Positions 31,701 through 41,273 of a stretch of 42,077 bases of DNA are shown here, piece by piece (within the stretch, counting starts at the first letter, position 1; each line of letters opens with the position of its first letter). The DNA is from Nemertoderma westbladi (Eukaryota; Xenacoelomorpha; Nemertodermatida; Nemertodermatidae), in assembly GCA_032718475.1 (NCBI GenBank), contig JAUCBJ010008051.1, positions 1 through 42,077 on the forward strand. The letters run 5' to 3'. The translations under genes and the position numbers were made by a program. The notes below the pieces were generated by a model. That model was not told the DNA's origin. It saw nothing but the letters and a program-made list of their open reading frames with translations, and did no database searches.

Positions 31701-32993
31701 GGTATCTTTAGTAGGTGCAGCAAGTGTTTTAGTCACTGGAGTTCCTTTGACTGCTGGGATTTTAACTTTCTTGTTTGGACCATCCTCTTCATCTGAGCTA
31801 CTATCTGACTCACTAGATTCTTTATAAGTTTGTTGTTTAGATTTGGATGAGGTAGAACTAACTTTGGTATCTTTAGTAGGTGCAGCAAGTGTTTTAGTCA
31901 CTGGAGTTCCTTTGACTGCTGGGATTTTAACTTTCTTGTATGGACCATCCTCTTCATCAGTGCTACTATCTGACTCACTAGATTCTTTATAAGTTTGTTG
32001 TTTAGATTTGGTTGCGGTAGAACTAACTTTGGTATTTTTATTAGGTGCAGCAAGTGTTTTAGTCACTGGAGTTCCTTTGACTGCTGGGATATTAACTTTC
32101 TTGTTTGGTACATCATCTTCATCTGAGCTACTATCTGACTCACTAGATTCTTTATAAGTTTGTTGTTTAGATTTGGATGCGGTAGAACTAACTTTGGTAC
32201 CTTTAGTAGATACACCAAGTGTTTTAGTCACTGGAGTTCCTTTGACTGCAGGGATTTTAACTTTCTTGTTTGGTACATCATCTTCATCTGAGCTACTATC
32301 TGACTCACTGGATTCTTGGTATGTTTGTTGTTTAGATTTGGGTGCTGTAGAAATAACTTTGGAACCTGTTGTAGGTGCAGCATGTGTTTTAGTCACTGGA
32401 GTTACTTTGACTGCAGGGATTTTAACTTTCTTGTTTGGATCATCCTCTTCATTGGAGCTACTATCTGACTCACTAGATACTTTAGAAGTTTGTTGTTTTG
32501 ATTTGGATGAGGTAGAACTAACTTTGGTACCAGTACCTTTAGTAGATGCACCAAGTGTTTTAGTCACTAGAGTTCCTTTGACTACAGGGATTTTAACTTT
32601 CTTGTTTGGGTCATCCTCTTCATTGGAGCTACTATCTGACTCACTAGATTCTTGAGAAGTTTGTTGTTTTGATTTGGATGAGGTAGAACTAACTTTGGAA
32701 CCTGTAGTAGGTGCAGCATGTGTTTTAGTCACTGGAGTTCCTTTGACTGCAGGGATTTTAACTTTCTTGTTTGGTACATCATCTTCATCGGAGCTACTAT
32801 CTGACTCACTGGATTCTTGGTATGTTTGTTGTTTACATTTGGGTGCTGTAGAAATAACTTTACTTTTACACTCTGGCTGTATGGAAAACGAGATTTCTGT
32901 ACCGATATCTTTCTTTGCTCGTTTGACCAGAAGAGGACTTTCAATGTGATGAGGTCTTTTATTTATACTTGAAATACTACCAGTATGAGACAT
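25649..32993 (-). CDS. NOLC1: NOLC1/Nopp140-like nucleolar phosphoprotein, three exons, 1838 aa
   Basis: Predicted join of 32993-27712, 26060-25946 and 25768-25649. Nopp140 is a nucleolar and Cajal-body chaperone of box H/ACA and C/D snoRNPs, also linked to Pol I transcription; its serine blocks are CK2 targets. Here residues 1-45 are unique, 46-1589 hold 28 repeats of 55 residues ([12 protein letters not shown] acidic block, then [18 protein letters not shown] basic block), 1590-1758 are a linker with PRKRSKFNK (likely nuclear signal), and 1759-1838 are the SRP40 C-terminal domain ([31 protein letters not shown]). Family members usually have about ten diverged repeats and around 700 aa, so this is greatly expanded. 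The start is the first ATG after an in-frame TAG at 33000-33002. The N-terminal LisH motif typical of Nopp140 is not in this frame; an upstream exon may lie elsewhere. The symbol is by homology of architecture. Confidence 0.88.
25946..26060 (-). CDS. NOLC1: Copy B exon 2: SRP40 domain, first half
   Basis: 115 bp after acceptor TATTCAG; one base completes Arg, then 38 codons from [17 protein letters not shown] to YYDLK, then donor GTAAGT. The joined sequence PFRRV matches the start of the conserved Nopp140 C-terminal domain, which supports the splice choice. Confidence 0.9.
26686..26885. mobile_element. 200-bp PIF/Harbinger-like MITE, copy B
   Basis: Orthologue of the element in copy A, again flanked by TAA (26683-26685 and 26886-26888). 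It is 17 bp shorter because of a deletion within the GC-rich GCGGC repeats. Confidence 0.7.
27173..27462 (+). mobile_element. tRNA-derived SINE in intron 1, copy B
   Basis: Same insertion as in copy A. Here a segment of about 36 bp starting GAGTAGCGCCCACCCCTACC is tandemly duplicated, making this copy longer. Confidence 0.8.
27712..32993 (-). CDS. NOLC1: Copy B exon 1: N-terminus, 28 repeats and linker
   Basis: 5282 bp in one uninterrupted frame, ending KPNKPF plus AG of a split Arg codon before donor GTTAGT. Repeats are 165 bp at DNA level. Two units carry 2-residue insertions (GTGTK in unit 2, DEDEDD in unit 20). Sub-types recur: [21 protein letters not shown] starts, TYKE or TSKE before the serines, and DEDDVP/DEEDDP acid tails. 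The five N-terminal-most units vary more than the rest, as expected at an array edge. Confidence 0.92.
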
Positions 32994-32994
32994 C

Positions 32995-33021
32995 TCTCTC
33001 TATCTATCTATATATATATAG
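32995..33021. repeat. TATC/TA microsatellite just upstream of the copy B start codon
   Basis: Minus strand: TATATATATATAGATAGATA then GAGAGAGATG. It occupies the position of the 5' leader immediately before the ATG and supplies the in-frame TAG. Confidence 0.7.
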
Positions 33022-33590
33022 GCCTATAAGTATAAATATAATTGTATAGCATTCATTTATTACTACTAATGCTTTATCCTTAATGCCTAGTTCAGTTAAT
33101 GATTAGAAAGAAACAAAAATATCCCAATAATAGCTAATTGATAGCGTATGTCATTAGGCCTACTGCCAACCTTAAAACACAAGTAGGCTTTGACTGAATT
33201 TGTTGTCTGCATGTTGGAGAAAAAGGTCAATAATAACTATTTACATACTTGTGTGTAAAGTAGCACTTTACAGTGTGATGATCCGAGTGGTTTTGTTACA
33301 CGAACGAACGTTAGTGAGTGAGTGAAAATAAAGCCACGAGGATCAGAACACTGTAAAGTACTTTGCAAGAAGTATGTATGTAGTTTTATTCCAAAATTTT
33401 AACATTACGAAATGATTGTATATGTACAACTGTACATATATATTATAAGTTATAGAACTGCACAAATTATATTATAAGTGATAGAACTGCACAAATTATA
33501 TTAGTTGCTGTATAAATAATTGTAAAAATGACATAAATAATGTTATAAATAAGTTAGCTTATATTTATAGTTATAATTTGGGGGCCTTAA
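33003..33590. other. Upstream flank of copy B, no exon recognised
   Basis: AT-rich. Searched by eye for a LisH-type exon on the minus strand and found none. Contains a hairpin (33234-33382) and a 30-bp tandem duplication at 33443-33503 (TAGAACTGCACAAATTATAT twice). Confidence 0.5.
33234..33382. mobile_element. Fold-back element, ACTTTGCAGCGTT family, copy 2
   Basis: Left arm GTAGCACTTTACAGTGTGAT with GATCCGAG, right arm its degenerate reverse complement (GAGGATCAGAACACTGTAAA, GTACTTTGCAAG). Shares flank, arm order and ACGAACGAACG-type loop with the element at 4983-5125. Confidence 0.6.
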
Positions 33591-34320
33591 CCCTATCTTG
33601 TCATTTCTATTTTCACTAATTGGCCCGGGGTGGGTGGTTATTTTTGGAATTTTTCTAGATCTTGGCTGAAAAATTACAATTTTGTGGTATAAGGGTTTTC
33701 GAGGTCGCTGATCACGATAGAACTTGTTAAAAATATTTAATGGAAGTGAAACATTACATTTTTATCAATTTGTGCTACCGGTACTTGTATTTTTCGAGCC
33801 AAATTGGCACATGTCCAAAAATGCCACAATGAACCGGATATGATATGATAGTCATATTCATGATCAGCATCCCGGAAAGCCCCTAATGTGACAAAATTAG
33901 TTTTATTTGTGGTGATTTTTCATTATCATATTTGCACTACTTGCGCTAACTTTTCGTGCCCCGGGGCACATTCAAAATTACTAGAAAATTTCTCGGATGT
34001 TCTATTCTATCTGAGTTCTATAATCATGATCAGCATTAAAAAAAACCGCTATATGCCGCAATTAAATGAATTTTATCGTGCTATTAAAACTTTTGAAAAA
34101 ATTTTCGCGCGAAAATTTCTGGAGATAAGTGCCAGAAATGGGACAACACGAAAATGAACATAGCTATTGGCGTTTGCGCTGGTGGATAGCCCATTAAATT
34201 TTAGGAAAAGTCGCGAAATCTGGGTTTTCCCACCATACCATACCTATACCTGGCTTAAAGATACAGTTGAGTTACAAAAAAATGTCTAAAATAACCACCC
34301 CGGGCCCGGGCCAAATAGGG
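33591..34320. mobile_element. 730-bp TTAA-flanked piggyBac-like element
   Basis: TTAA lies at both edges (33587-33590 and 34321-34324). Left end CCCTAT..., right end ...AATAGGG, with subterminal inverted blocks TTGGCCCGGGGTGG and GTGGTTATTTT on the left matched by AAAATAACCACCCC and GGGCCAA on the right. TTAA plus CCCT ends is the piggyBac signature. The one short frame (33888-34157) has no transposase motifs, so it is non-autonomous. Confidence 0.72.
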
Positions 34321-34458
34321 TTAAAAAATGACAGGGAATTCTATCTACCCATAACCTTATGGCCAAAAGTTAGGTTTTTTGGGCTCATACCTAAAAAGTA
34401 AAAACCAACGTTGACCAAAAATATATTCTTAATTTCTTTGGTTCAATATCCTGGTGTC

Positions 34459-34514
34459 GTTAATGGAAAGGAGCAGAATACAGTGACATGTAATTCTAAC
34501 CAAATCGAATAAAC
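34459..34514 (-). repeat. Dispersed GTTTATT...CTGCTCCTTTCC repeat
   Basis: Minus-strand copy of the block found inside the MITE at 4540-4719 and near 38380, 38451 and 38775: GTTTATT, TTGGTTA, then CTGCTCCTTTCC and GTTAA-like sequence. Confidence 0.55.
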
Positions 34515-34935
34515 GAGAGTCAATATTACATGTTACAATTAAATTTTTGCTGGGAATAAATATATTTATGGTAAGAAATATATTTCTATAGAAATAAAAC
34601 TACTGTATTACTCAACACCTAACGCTAATGACACAGGACCTAATTATATAAGTAACATAGTAACATAAAGGACCCCTTTGTAAATAAGCTACCGGTACAG
34701 CTTTAAGGGTAATACGATAATGTTGGACAATACCTATTAGAATATTGTTATTGTTTTTACATAATGTGTGATAATAATTTCACAAACTAATTGAAACTAT
34801 TAAACTAGTTAGTAAACTGGTAATTCCTGTAAAATTCCGGCCGGAATTGACCCTATTCCGATAATTCCGGCCGGAACCGGAATATGGCAAAAACTGCCGG
34901 AATTGGGGCCGGAATGGAATTTCGGGATATCCCTA

Positions 34936-34998
34936 GTAACCATGACGGCGTTAAGTAATGTCCACTAGGGGGACATTACTTAACGCCGTCATGGTTAC
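34936..34998. repeat. Perfect inverted repeat, 28-bp arms, 7-nt loop
   Basis: GTAACCATGACGGCGTTAAG plus TAATGTCC, loop ACTAGGG, then the exact reverse complement. A degenerate half-site (ACGGCGTTGAGTAATGTTAC) lies about 120 bp further right near 35128. Confidence 0.93.
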
Positions 34999-35262
34999 CA
35001 CGTAAACAATAACAACACCAAATACAATACTAAATGTACGTACAGGCCAATACCTCAACAGGCTGTAATGTCCTCTAAAGTTGTAAAGTGCTAAATAACA
35101 ACTCGCTGTTAATACTAACGGCGTTGAGTAATGTTACAATTTTGGAATAAAATATATTATTATACCGGTACTGGTAAATTTATAAACTATAACGGGAGAT
35201 TATGGACCAAAATTAAAGAGAGCAACCCACTATGTAAATAATGGTACTATTGCTAACCAGTG

Positions 35263-35290
35263 GCGGATTTAGGGGGTATACCCCTTGGAA
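35263..35290 (+). other. Possible hAT-type transposon end
   Basis: CAGTGGCGGATTTAGGGGG resembles the CAGTGGCGGATCTAG-type terminal repeats of many hAT elements. No matching opposite end or 8-bp duplication was found, so this is weak. Confidence 0.3.
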
Positions 35291-37827
35291 AAAAACTGAA
35301 GGTCTAATTTGTTACTTTCCATATCTTTATTCAGCAACACTACTTCTCAGTTCTTCTCATCAAACAAAATAACCCTAATCCTATAAAATTCCGCTCGCGT
35401 TTGCTTACATAAACTTAATGGGCATACTTACTGAAGTTATTGTCTGATTACCAATCTGCCAATTACGTAGCATTTGTTTGTAATCTGATCAACATAAGTT
35501 TAATGTTTAATAGTTGAGGGTAGCGAAAGCAAAATGCTTATGGCACCAGTACAAATCGATAGAAAAACCAATTACTGGAAAGGTCAAACTGAAAGTAAAT
35601 AATATGTATTACCGGTATGTATGTATGTATGTACAGTATACGTGTAGCAAACGTTTTGTAAAATCATGAAACTGATAAAATTTTGTAAAATATTAGATAG
35701 AATCATGGCGTATAAAAACAGTACGGTATGTAAAATAGGTCAAGACATTTGAACACATAAATTTACATGGATTAGCTTCTAACACTACACGATGAGAAAA
35801 TAAGTACAGTACACAGTTTAAGCTTTAAGGGTTAAAATAAAATATAAAATAAAATTAAAAATTCGATAAAATCGTTGTATAGAAACAGTTTGGTATGTAG
35901 ATTTTCGGGATTTAATTAAAATAAAATATAGCATATGACTGTATGAATTGGATTATTTGAGAAATAAAATCACAAGTAAAAAATCGAGCCTTACTTATTT
36001 ATTAACCAATAAGAAAATAATCGGTACTTACTCTGCACCAACTATAGTAGTCGTGGAATGGCTCTAATGGCGTTCCATAAGTCCGCAGAATCCGGTACGG
36101 TAACTTAATGGATAACCTTGGATTGCGATCATACAATCAACCTTTGAGTAGGCCTAAGGCTGAAGGCAGTACGGTATGTCTTCGAACAATGAACTGATGA
36201 ATGTACTTCAAGTTGGTGGTTGGCGAGTCATAAACCAGTAAACTCCAACTGACTCTAGTGTTTCAAATTCCCAGAGTCAATGACCTTCTTCAAAATAAGT
36301 TCGTGGGCCATCGCGATGTACCGTACCGAATAGCGTTTCGGGGATCTGTGTGTCTTTTCCCCATTGCCACAACTTCTGTCAGTCTGTTAATTACGACCAA
36401 AGGAACAGGTCACAGGTCCCAGGCATGACGTAACGACAGACATAGACATCGGAACATAGTAATACCTTCAAGCAAATGTTTACACAACCGATCTATTTGC
36501 CCTCATAGAAAACGAAGAGTTCCAACTCAACGGTTTTACATTTAATACAAACGTCCAACGATTCTGCAGTCCAGCAGTCCATGGCAGATTGTAAACCCGG
36601 GTGCCGGGAGTAGATCCCCATCCCAGCACCCAGCTTCAAGTTCAATGAACCCAGACAGCCAGGCTGCCAGGTACTTCGACTGCAATGAGCTAATCCCTAT
36701 CTGTCGTTCTTCGACAGACTGACAGACGGTGTTTGACAGTTTGACGTGGCCGTCGTGGCGTAGAGGTAGAAGGTGATCGCGGTATAGGCCCTACAGAATA
36801 TAGGAAGCCGGTACTCCAGGCCAGTACTCCGGGAAAATCATTTCTGATTTAGCTGTTTAGTGTAACAGTCAGACAGTTGGTAGTTGGTCGCAATGAACCA
36901 GACCCACCGGCTGACCGGCCACCTTCAAGCTTCAACTGTCAACCTTAATATGAACAGATGAATGTGCTTAATGCTGTAATGAACTCTCGCCAGTCAGAGT
37001 GACTGGCGAGTGACAGCCAGTGGCTGACTGGGTGCTGGGCTGGGTGATACCAGGCTGCCAGGATACAGAAGACCGCATGGTGTCATCGTCATCGCCGAGT
37101 CGCATTGGCACTATCAAATCAAATCAAATCAATGAGCTCGTTAGAGCTCGTATATTTTTCCATATTAGTATAACACAATGAGTGAATGTATTATCAGCTT
37201 ACTGTGCAGCTGTGCCAGTGAACGTTTATTTGCAAATTTTATGTGTTAGATACAAGCAGACAAGACTGCAAGAATACTGGAATACGGCCATTGACAGATT
37301 GAGTTAGGCCGACTACAGAACTAATCATCAAATAAATAGTTACGGTCTGACGGTTGTCAGGTTGTCAGGTTGTGTGGCGAAATAAAATTGTTACAGACTA
37401 CCGGTTGCCGGTACATCGTCGGTACGTGCAGACGTGCTACGCCGCTTCGGTCTGTAGCGTCGGTCATGTCGGTGGATTACCTAACTCAGTAACTAGGCCT
37501 ATCAGTCTATCTGCCTATACATGTATACAATATACCACACTACCTGCTGACCTGTCACTGTCAGCCTGTCTGCCAGTAGTCCAGTACGGTACCAGTCGCC
37601 AGTAATCAGTCTATACAACTAACAGACTAATCTACATTATTAAGAAATATTAAAATATAGAAAACAATCAGACAATACATGAAAGCAACAGGTACGGTAC
37701 CATTTGAAAAACTAACAGCAACAGACTAGGCCTATCAGCCTATGTAATACCAAAAATAGATTCTCCATAATTTTTTACCCCAGGATGTGTACCGGTACTG
37801 GTACTGGTGTATGTTTAGGCCTACTGT

Positions 37828-37912
37828 GACTGGTTTATCAGTTCAAACCAAGGACTACTATACTACAGGACTGGCACACCCCTTCATCCGACTTCGCTAG
37901 CGAAGTCCATTG
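37828..37912 (+). repeat. Left arm of a long-range inverted repeat
   Basis: Contains AACCAAGGACTACTAT, ACAGGACTGGCA and the perfect 18-bp palindrome GACTTCGCTAGCGAAGTC (37890-37907), ending CCATT. The same blocks occur in reverse complement at 41726-41818; similarity stops after CCATT on the inner side of both arms. Confidence 0.75.
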
Positions 37913-38290
37913 GTTTGGTATTGCTTTATATTGTTATAGACATTGTTATCAAAGGATTTTCATGAAATTTAGTACACAATCGTAATTATTAATAACATAA
38001 TATATTTTGGTGTCAAGAAATAAAGGACGAGCGCAGCGAGGCTTGTAACAAAGGAGACGAGTGTAGTGTACCAACTATTCATTATAGTCTTGAACGACCG
38101 TGCTTAGTACATTGTGCGACATAAAACGATACGAACAGTATCCCTATCGCCTATCCCAGGGGAATGTCATGACACAGTTGATAACGGATTCAACTAGCGG
38201 TAAATTGTCTATACACTATACATACATGGACCTCTCTATATATTCTTTATCTCTGGTCATTTACTATCCTAGCAGTTCTCAAGCCAGGTT

Positions 38291-38532
38291 CCAGTTATAG
38301 TTCATATGCGTACCTCTGGTATTTTCGTATTGCAAAAATAAGATTATAAGTATGAAATACCCTATGTTATTGAGATATTGTTTATTGTTTTGGTTAGAAA
38401 AGCCCACCACTGTAACCTGCTCCTTTCCGTTAATTAAGTAATGGAGATTAGTTTATTGTTTTGGTTACAAAACACCACCACTGTAACCTGCTTCTTTTGC
38501 CAGAGGTACGCATATGAACGATAACCCAGGTT
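38291..38532. mobile_element. ~240-bp MITE with GTTCATATGCGTACCTCTGG terminal repeats
   Basis: GTTCATATGCGTACCTCTGG at about 38300 is matched by its exact reverse complement ending near 38519, with CAGGTTCCAG on both outer sides. The interior is two tandem copies (38380-38431 and 38451-38499) of the GTTTATTGTTTTGGTTA...CTGTAACCTGC block that is also the interior of the MITE at 4540-4719, whose termini are unrelated. Confidence 0.7.
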
Positions 38533-38547
38533 CCAGGTAACCACCAC

Positions 38548-38570
38548 CCCCCCCCCCCCCCCCCCCCCCC
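38548..38570 (+). repeat. Poly-C tract
   Basis: More than 20 consecutive C after CCACCACC. The third long C or G run in the window (others at 2297-2330 and 24921-24936). Confidence 0.85.
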
Positions 38571-39052
38571 TCCTCCACTCCCAACCGCCATTCTGATATT
38601 ATTACTATTATTATTAGGTACTTTATATTATTATTAGGTTCTTACTTTATATTACTAGTAGGTACTTTATGTTATTACTTTATTATTTATTACGATTGCC
38701 GACCCAATATTCCCCACCCCTGGGGAAACTAGGAGAATCAATATCCCGCCTCAATGTTAAATTCTCAATTTAGGGAAAGGAGCAGGTTACAGTGGCACGT
38801 TATTTTAAACAAAACAATAAACTAAACATAATATAACAGGTTACAGTTTTATTTTTGAGAGTAATCAACTGTTATTTGCGTCGAATTTCCCCGGAGAGGA
38901 ATGAATTTTTATTGCGTCCAGTTTCCCCCCCCTTATTTTGTCCCCTTCCCGTTATTCGGAGGAATTTAGTTTGTGCTGCCTTATCCAGTTATCACCAGAA
39001 TGTGAGTCGCGCCGTTTCTGCCTTTCCATAGATCGCTTTTGTACTCCATTAA

Positions 39053-40147
39053 CCCTGCCCCGGTATGGTAAAAAATTATCCTTCACCGGTAACGTGGGGT
39101 ATTTTTATACCCCAAATTGATAAGACATTTTAAGTAACATTAAACAGAAAAACACTTGCAATCCCCCTCCCAGAATTTGCCAAATGGTGAAAAAATAAGT
39201 TGTGAATTTGTTTTTTCAATTTGGTTGAAGTCTACCCAACGCTCAATGCCACAAAAGTTATCCCACTACAATCGCGATCATCGTTAACATCGCGATAGGG
39301 CGTTTTGCAACAAGATACTATCATAGTGAAGCATTAGCTGTGAGAGTGTTACTCATTTTAGGTTTTTTAGTGGTGTTTTGGGTCAAGTATACCATTGCAG
39401 TTCCAAGAAGCATAAAATGAGTCAAATACCACCGCTGAAAGTCAACAAGGTGAAATATATATATATACAGATAGGCCCTACTGCCTTATATCCTCGCAAT
39501 AGCAGAAGATCTTGAATTGTAATATGAAGTATACACCATGCTGCCATGACTGCAAAAGTACTGATGATTTGGTCATAAAATGTGATTATTGTCCAACTAA
39601 ATTATACTTTATTGCAGTTACAATGAACCCAAAATGAGACCCAAAAGGACAGAACACCACTAAGAAAGCCTACAATAAGAATTATTCACATATACTTAGC
39701 AATCTATCGCATATCGCGATTAGGCCGAAGTCTTGGCTTTGAAATACAGGCCATACACAATACCAGAATACAGTGGCTTCATAATACTGATAATTTGGTC
39801 TTAAAAGACAAAGTTAAAACATGCCTCTAGCTCTACATACAGTACAACTAAATCGACCATTGTGGTTCCAAAGACACCAAAATGAGTCACAAAGTACCAC
39901 TAAACCAGCACCATAACGTTATGGGGTATTTTTATACCCCATCTTACCTAACTAAGTTGTTTTCAAATTAAAGGCCCATAACATTTTTCATAAACAGAAT
40001 TTTATGTGTTTGACCCACACAATTGTTAGATTACAAGTTTTTTGGAAGATACTATGAAGCTGGACATACATAATATGAGATATTGTCGAAAAATATCAAA
40101 CTTAATCCCCTTGGGGTATTATTTTACCCCACGTTACCGGGGGAGGG
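39053..40147. mobile_element. 1.1-kb TTAA-flanked piggyBac-like element
   Basis: TTAA at 39049-39052 and 40148-40151. Left end CCCTGCCCCGGTA, right end in reverse complement CCCTCCCCCGGTAACGTGGG. A subterminal block CGGTAACGTGGGGTAT with a GGGGTATTTTTATACCCC palindrome occurs near the left end (39096-39113), again internally near 39921, and in variant form near the right end. No transposase frame, so non-autonomous. Confidence 0.75.
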
Positions 40148-40379
40148 TTAAGAAGGGTGTTTGCTAAGGTAGAACAAGCAGCTATTGGTGGCAGTTGGGA
40201 TATACCGTAATAGACCGCAATAATGTGTATTACTTGAGTTAGTTGTTTGTAGTACCGTATATGTATAGTTCCATCATGTACAGCATCCACCCATGCAGCA
40301 GACGCCATCGCCATGGTCCTGGTCCACCATACCAGGTGATGCGGAGTAAGTTGTAATACACCACGAGTTAGGGCTTGGG

Positions 40380-41270
40380 TAAATATATTATCCTCCTCTT
40401 AAATATCACCTGTGATGTCTAACTCTGGGATTACCTTTACCAGGAATCCTGCGACGTATCCAGCTGCCTGAAACTCATCATAACTGACTTCAATATCCAC
40501 TAGCTGTTCAATTTTTCTCAGCATTTCCGTTGTTATTAGGACATACTTTCGGATGTTCAGGTGCTTTCAAAGTGGATGGGATATCGTCTAATAGAACAAA
40601 GTCTAAAGTATAAACTCAAGCTGAGACTTATATTTGGATGACTCAAGATCAATCGCGGCATTAACGTACTCCGTAGCTTTCGTAAGTAGCGATGTCGTAG
40701 TACCAACATTACGTTTCACGACTGCAATGACTTCTTCCAACTGAGACCAACGTATTAGTCGGCTATTACGAGCGAGGCAATGCGAAAACCCCAAGCTGCA
40801 ACCCAGCTGATCAACCGCCGATCGGCTGATACAAAGTTGACTCTTTGATGAAAGTGAAACCTGTCCAATATACTGTATACTTCGTTATGGAAAAAGAAGA
40901 GCAATACTTGGAACTGCGATAGTTTCACAAAAATGTCAGTACGTATCCTGCGATTCCCTTTTGCCTTTAGCCATGTAGAAACAACAGGCATGCAGGTTCA
41001 GTCAGCTGCAAAAAGCCCCCAATTAAATCTCACTCCATGCACTCATTAAGTAGCTGAAGTTGGCGTTCCTCAATGGGAGGGATGTCTCGTGGAGTGGGGG
41101 TCGCGGCGGAACTCACGATAAGGGAAGTCCAGGGAAGTATAACGGAATATTGTTGGTCGCAAGGAACCGCCAGGGACTTTCTTGTGCGGAATTCCCTTGG
41201 AAAACTCTGGTCACTACACGAACGGGATTTCCTGCGTAATTGCCGTCGCAGCCAAATACAGAACAATAAT
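40380..41270 (-). pseudogene. Decayed transposase-like coding remnant
   Basis: Three short minus-strand frames follow one another in different phases: 41266-41030, 40991-40755 and 40794-40603, then a further coding-like stretch at about 40540-40430 reading MLRKIEQLVDIEVSYDEF and QAAGYVAGFLVK. The AGYVAG motif resembles the C-terminal AGYVA of P-element/THAP9-type transposases, and the Trp-rich middle part is also compatible with hAT. Composition is less AT-rich than the surroundings. Frames are broken, so not functional. Family is uncertain. Confidence 0.35.
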
Positions 41271-41273
41271 TAG

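Larger units (their letters stand above)
24975..33002 (-). repeat. Segmental duplication, copy B (intact NOLC1-like unit)
   Basis: Homologous to copy A from TTAATATCCTTCCTACAAGG (24975) onward at an offset of about 7.8 kb. Beyond the point where copy A is truncated the right boundary cannot be compared; I place the end at the gene start. Confidence 0.85.
34325..37827. other. Long stretch without a gene
   Basis: No exon or ORF of note. Contents: ATTCCGGCCGGAATT palindromes (34840-34900), the 63-bp hairpin at 34936-34998, an end-like GTGGCGGATTTAGGGGG at about 35266, a TATG microsatellite (35617-35632), an 11-bp-arm hairpin at 36986-37010, and many ACCGGTAC/GTACGGTAC words from 35600 onward. 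The frame at 37354-37605 is Cys/Val-rich with no family match. Confidence 0.5.
37913..39052. other. No gene; MITE and simple sequence
   Basis: Includes AAAGGACGAGCGCAGCGAGG near 38024 (like the loop at 5048), the MITE at 38291-38532, a poly-C run at 38548-38570, TATTA simple sequence, and another minus-strand copy of the GTAACCTGCTCC repeat at 38775-38823. Confidence 0.5.

Noticed and set aside
19998-32949. Long plus-strand open frames opposite the NOLC1 exons (for example 20998-21215 region, 27973-29346) with hydrophobic [12 protein letters not shown]-type repeats
   Set aside because: They are antisense readings of the 165-bp coding repeat; since 165 is divisible by 3, any stop-free antisense frame of one unit stays open through the array.
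33888-34157. 89-codon frame as a transposase
   Set aside because: Inside the TTAA element but without DDD-type motifs; too short for piggyBac transposase.
35263-35290. Complete hAT element starting here
   Set aside because: Only one end-like sequence; no inverted partner or 8-bp duplication found.
36745-36830. Second tRNA-like region (GTCGTGGCGTAGAGGTAGAA)
   Set aside because: A-box-like only; no convincing B-box (GGTTCGANTCC) within range and no cloverleaf.
37354-37605. 83-codon open frame
   Set aside because: Composition follows the local GTACCGG/CTGTC-rich DNA; no domain.
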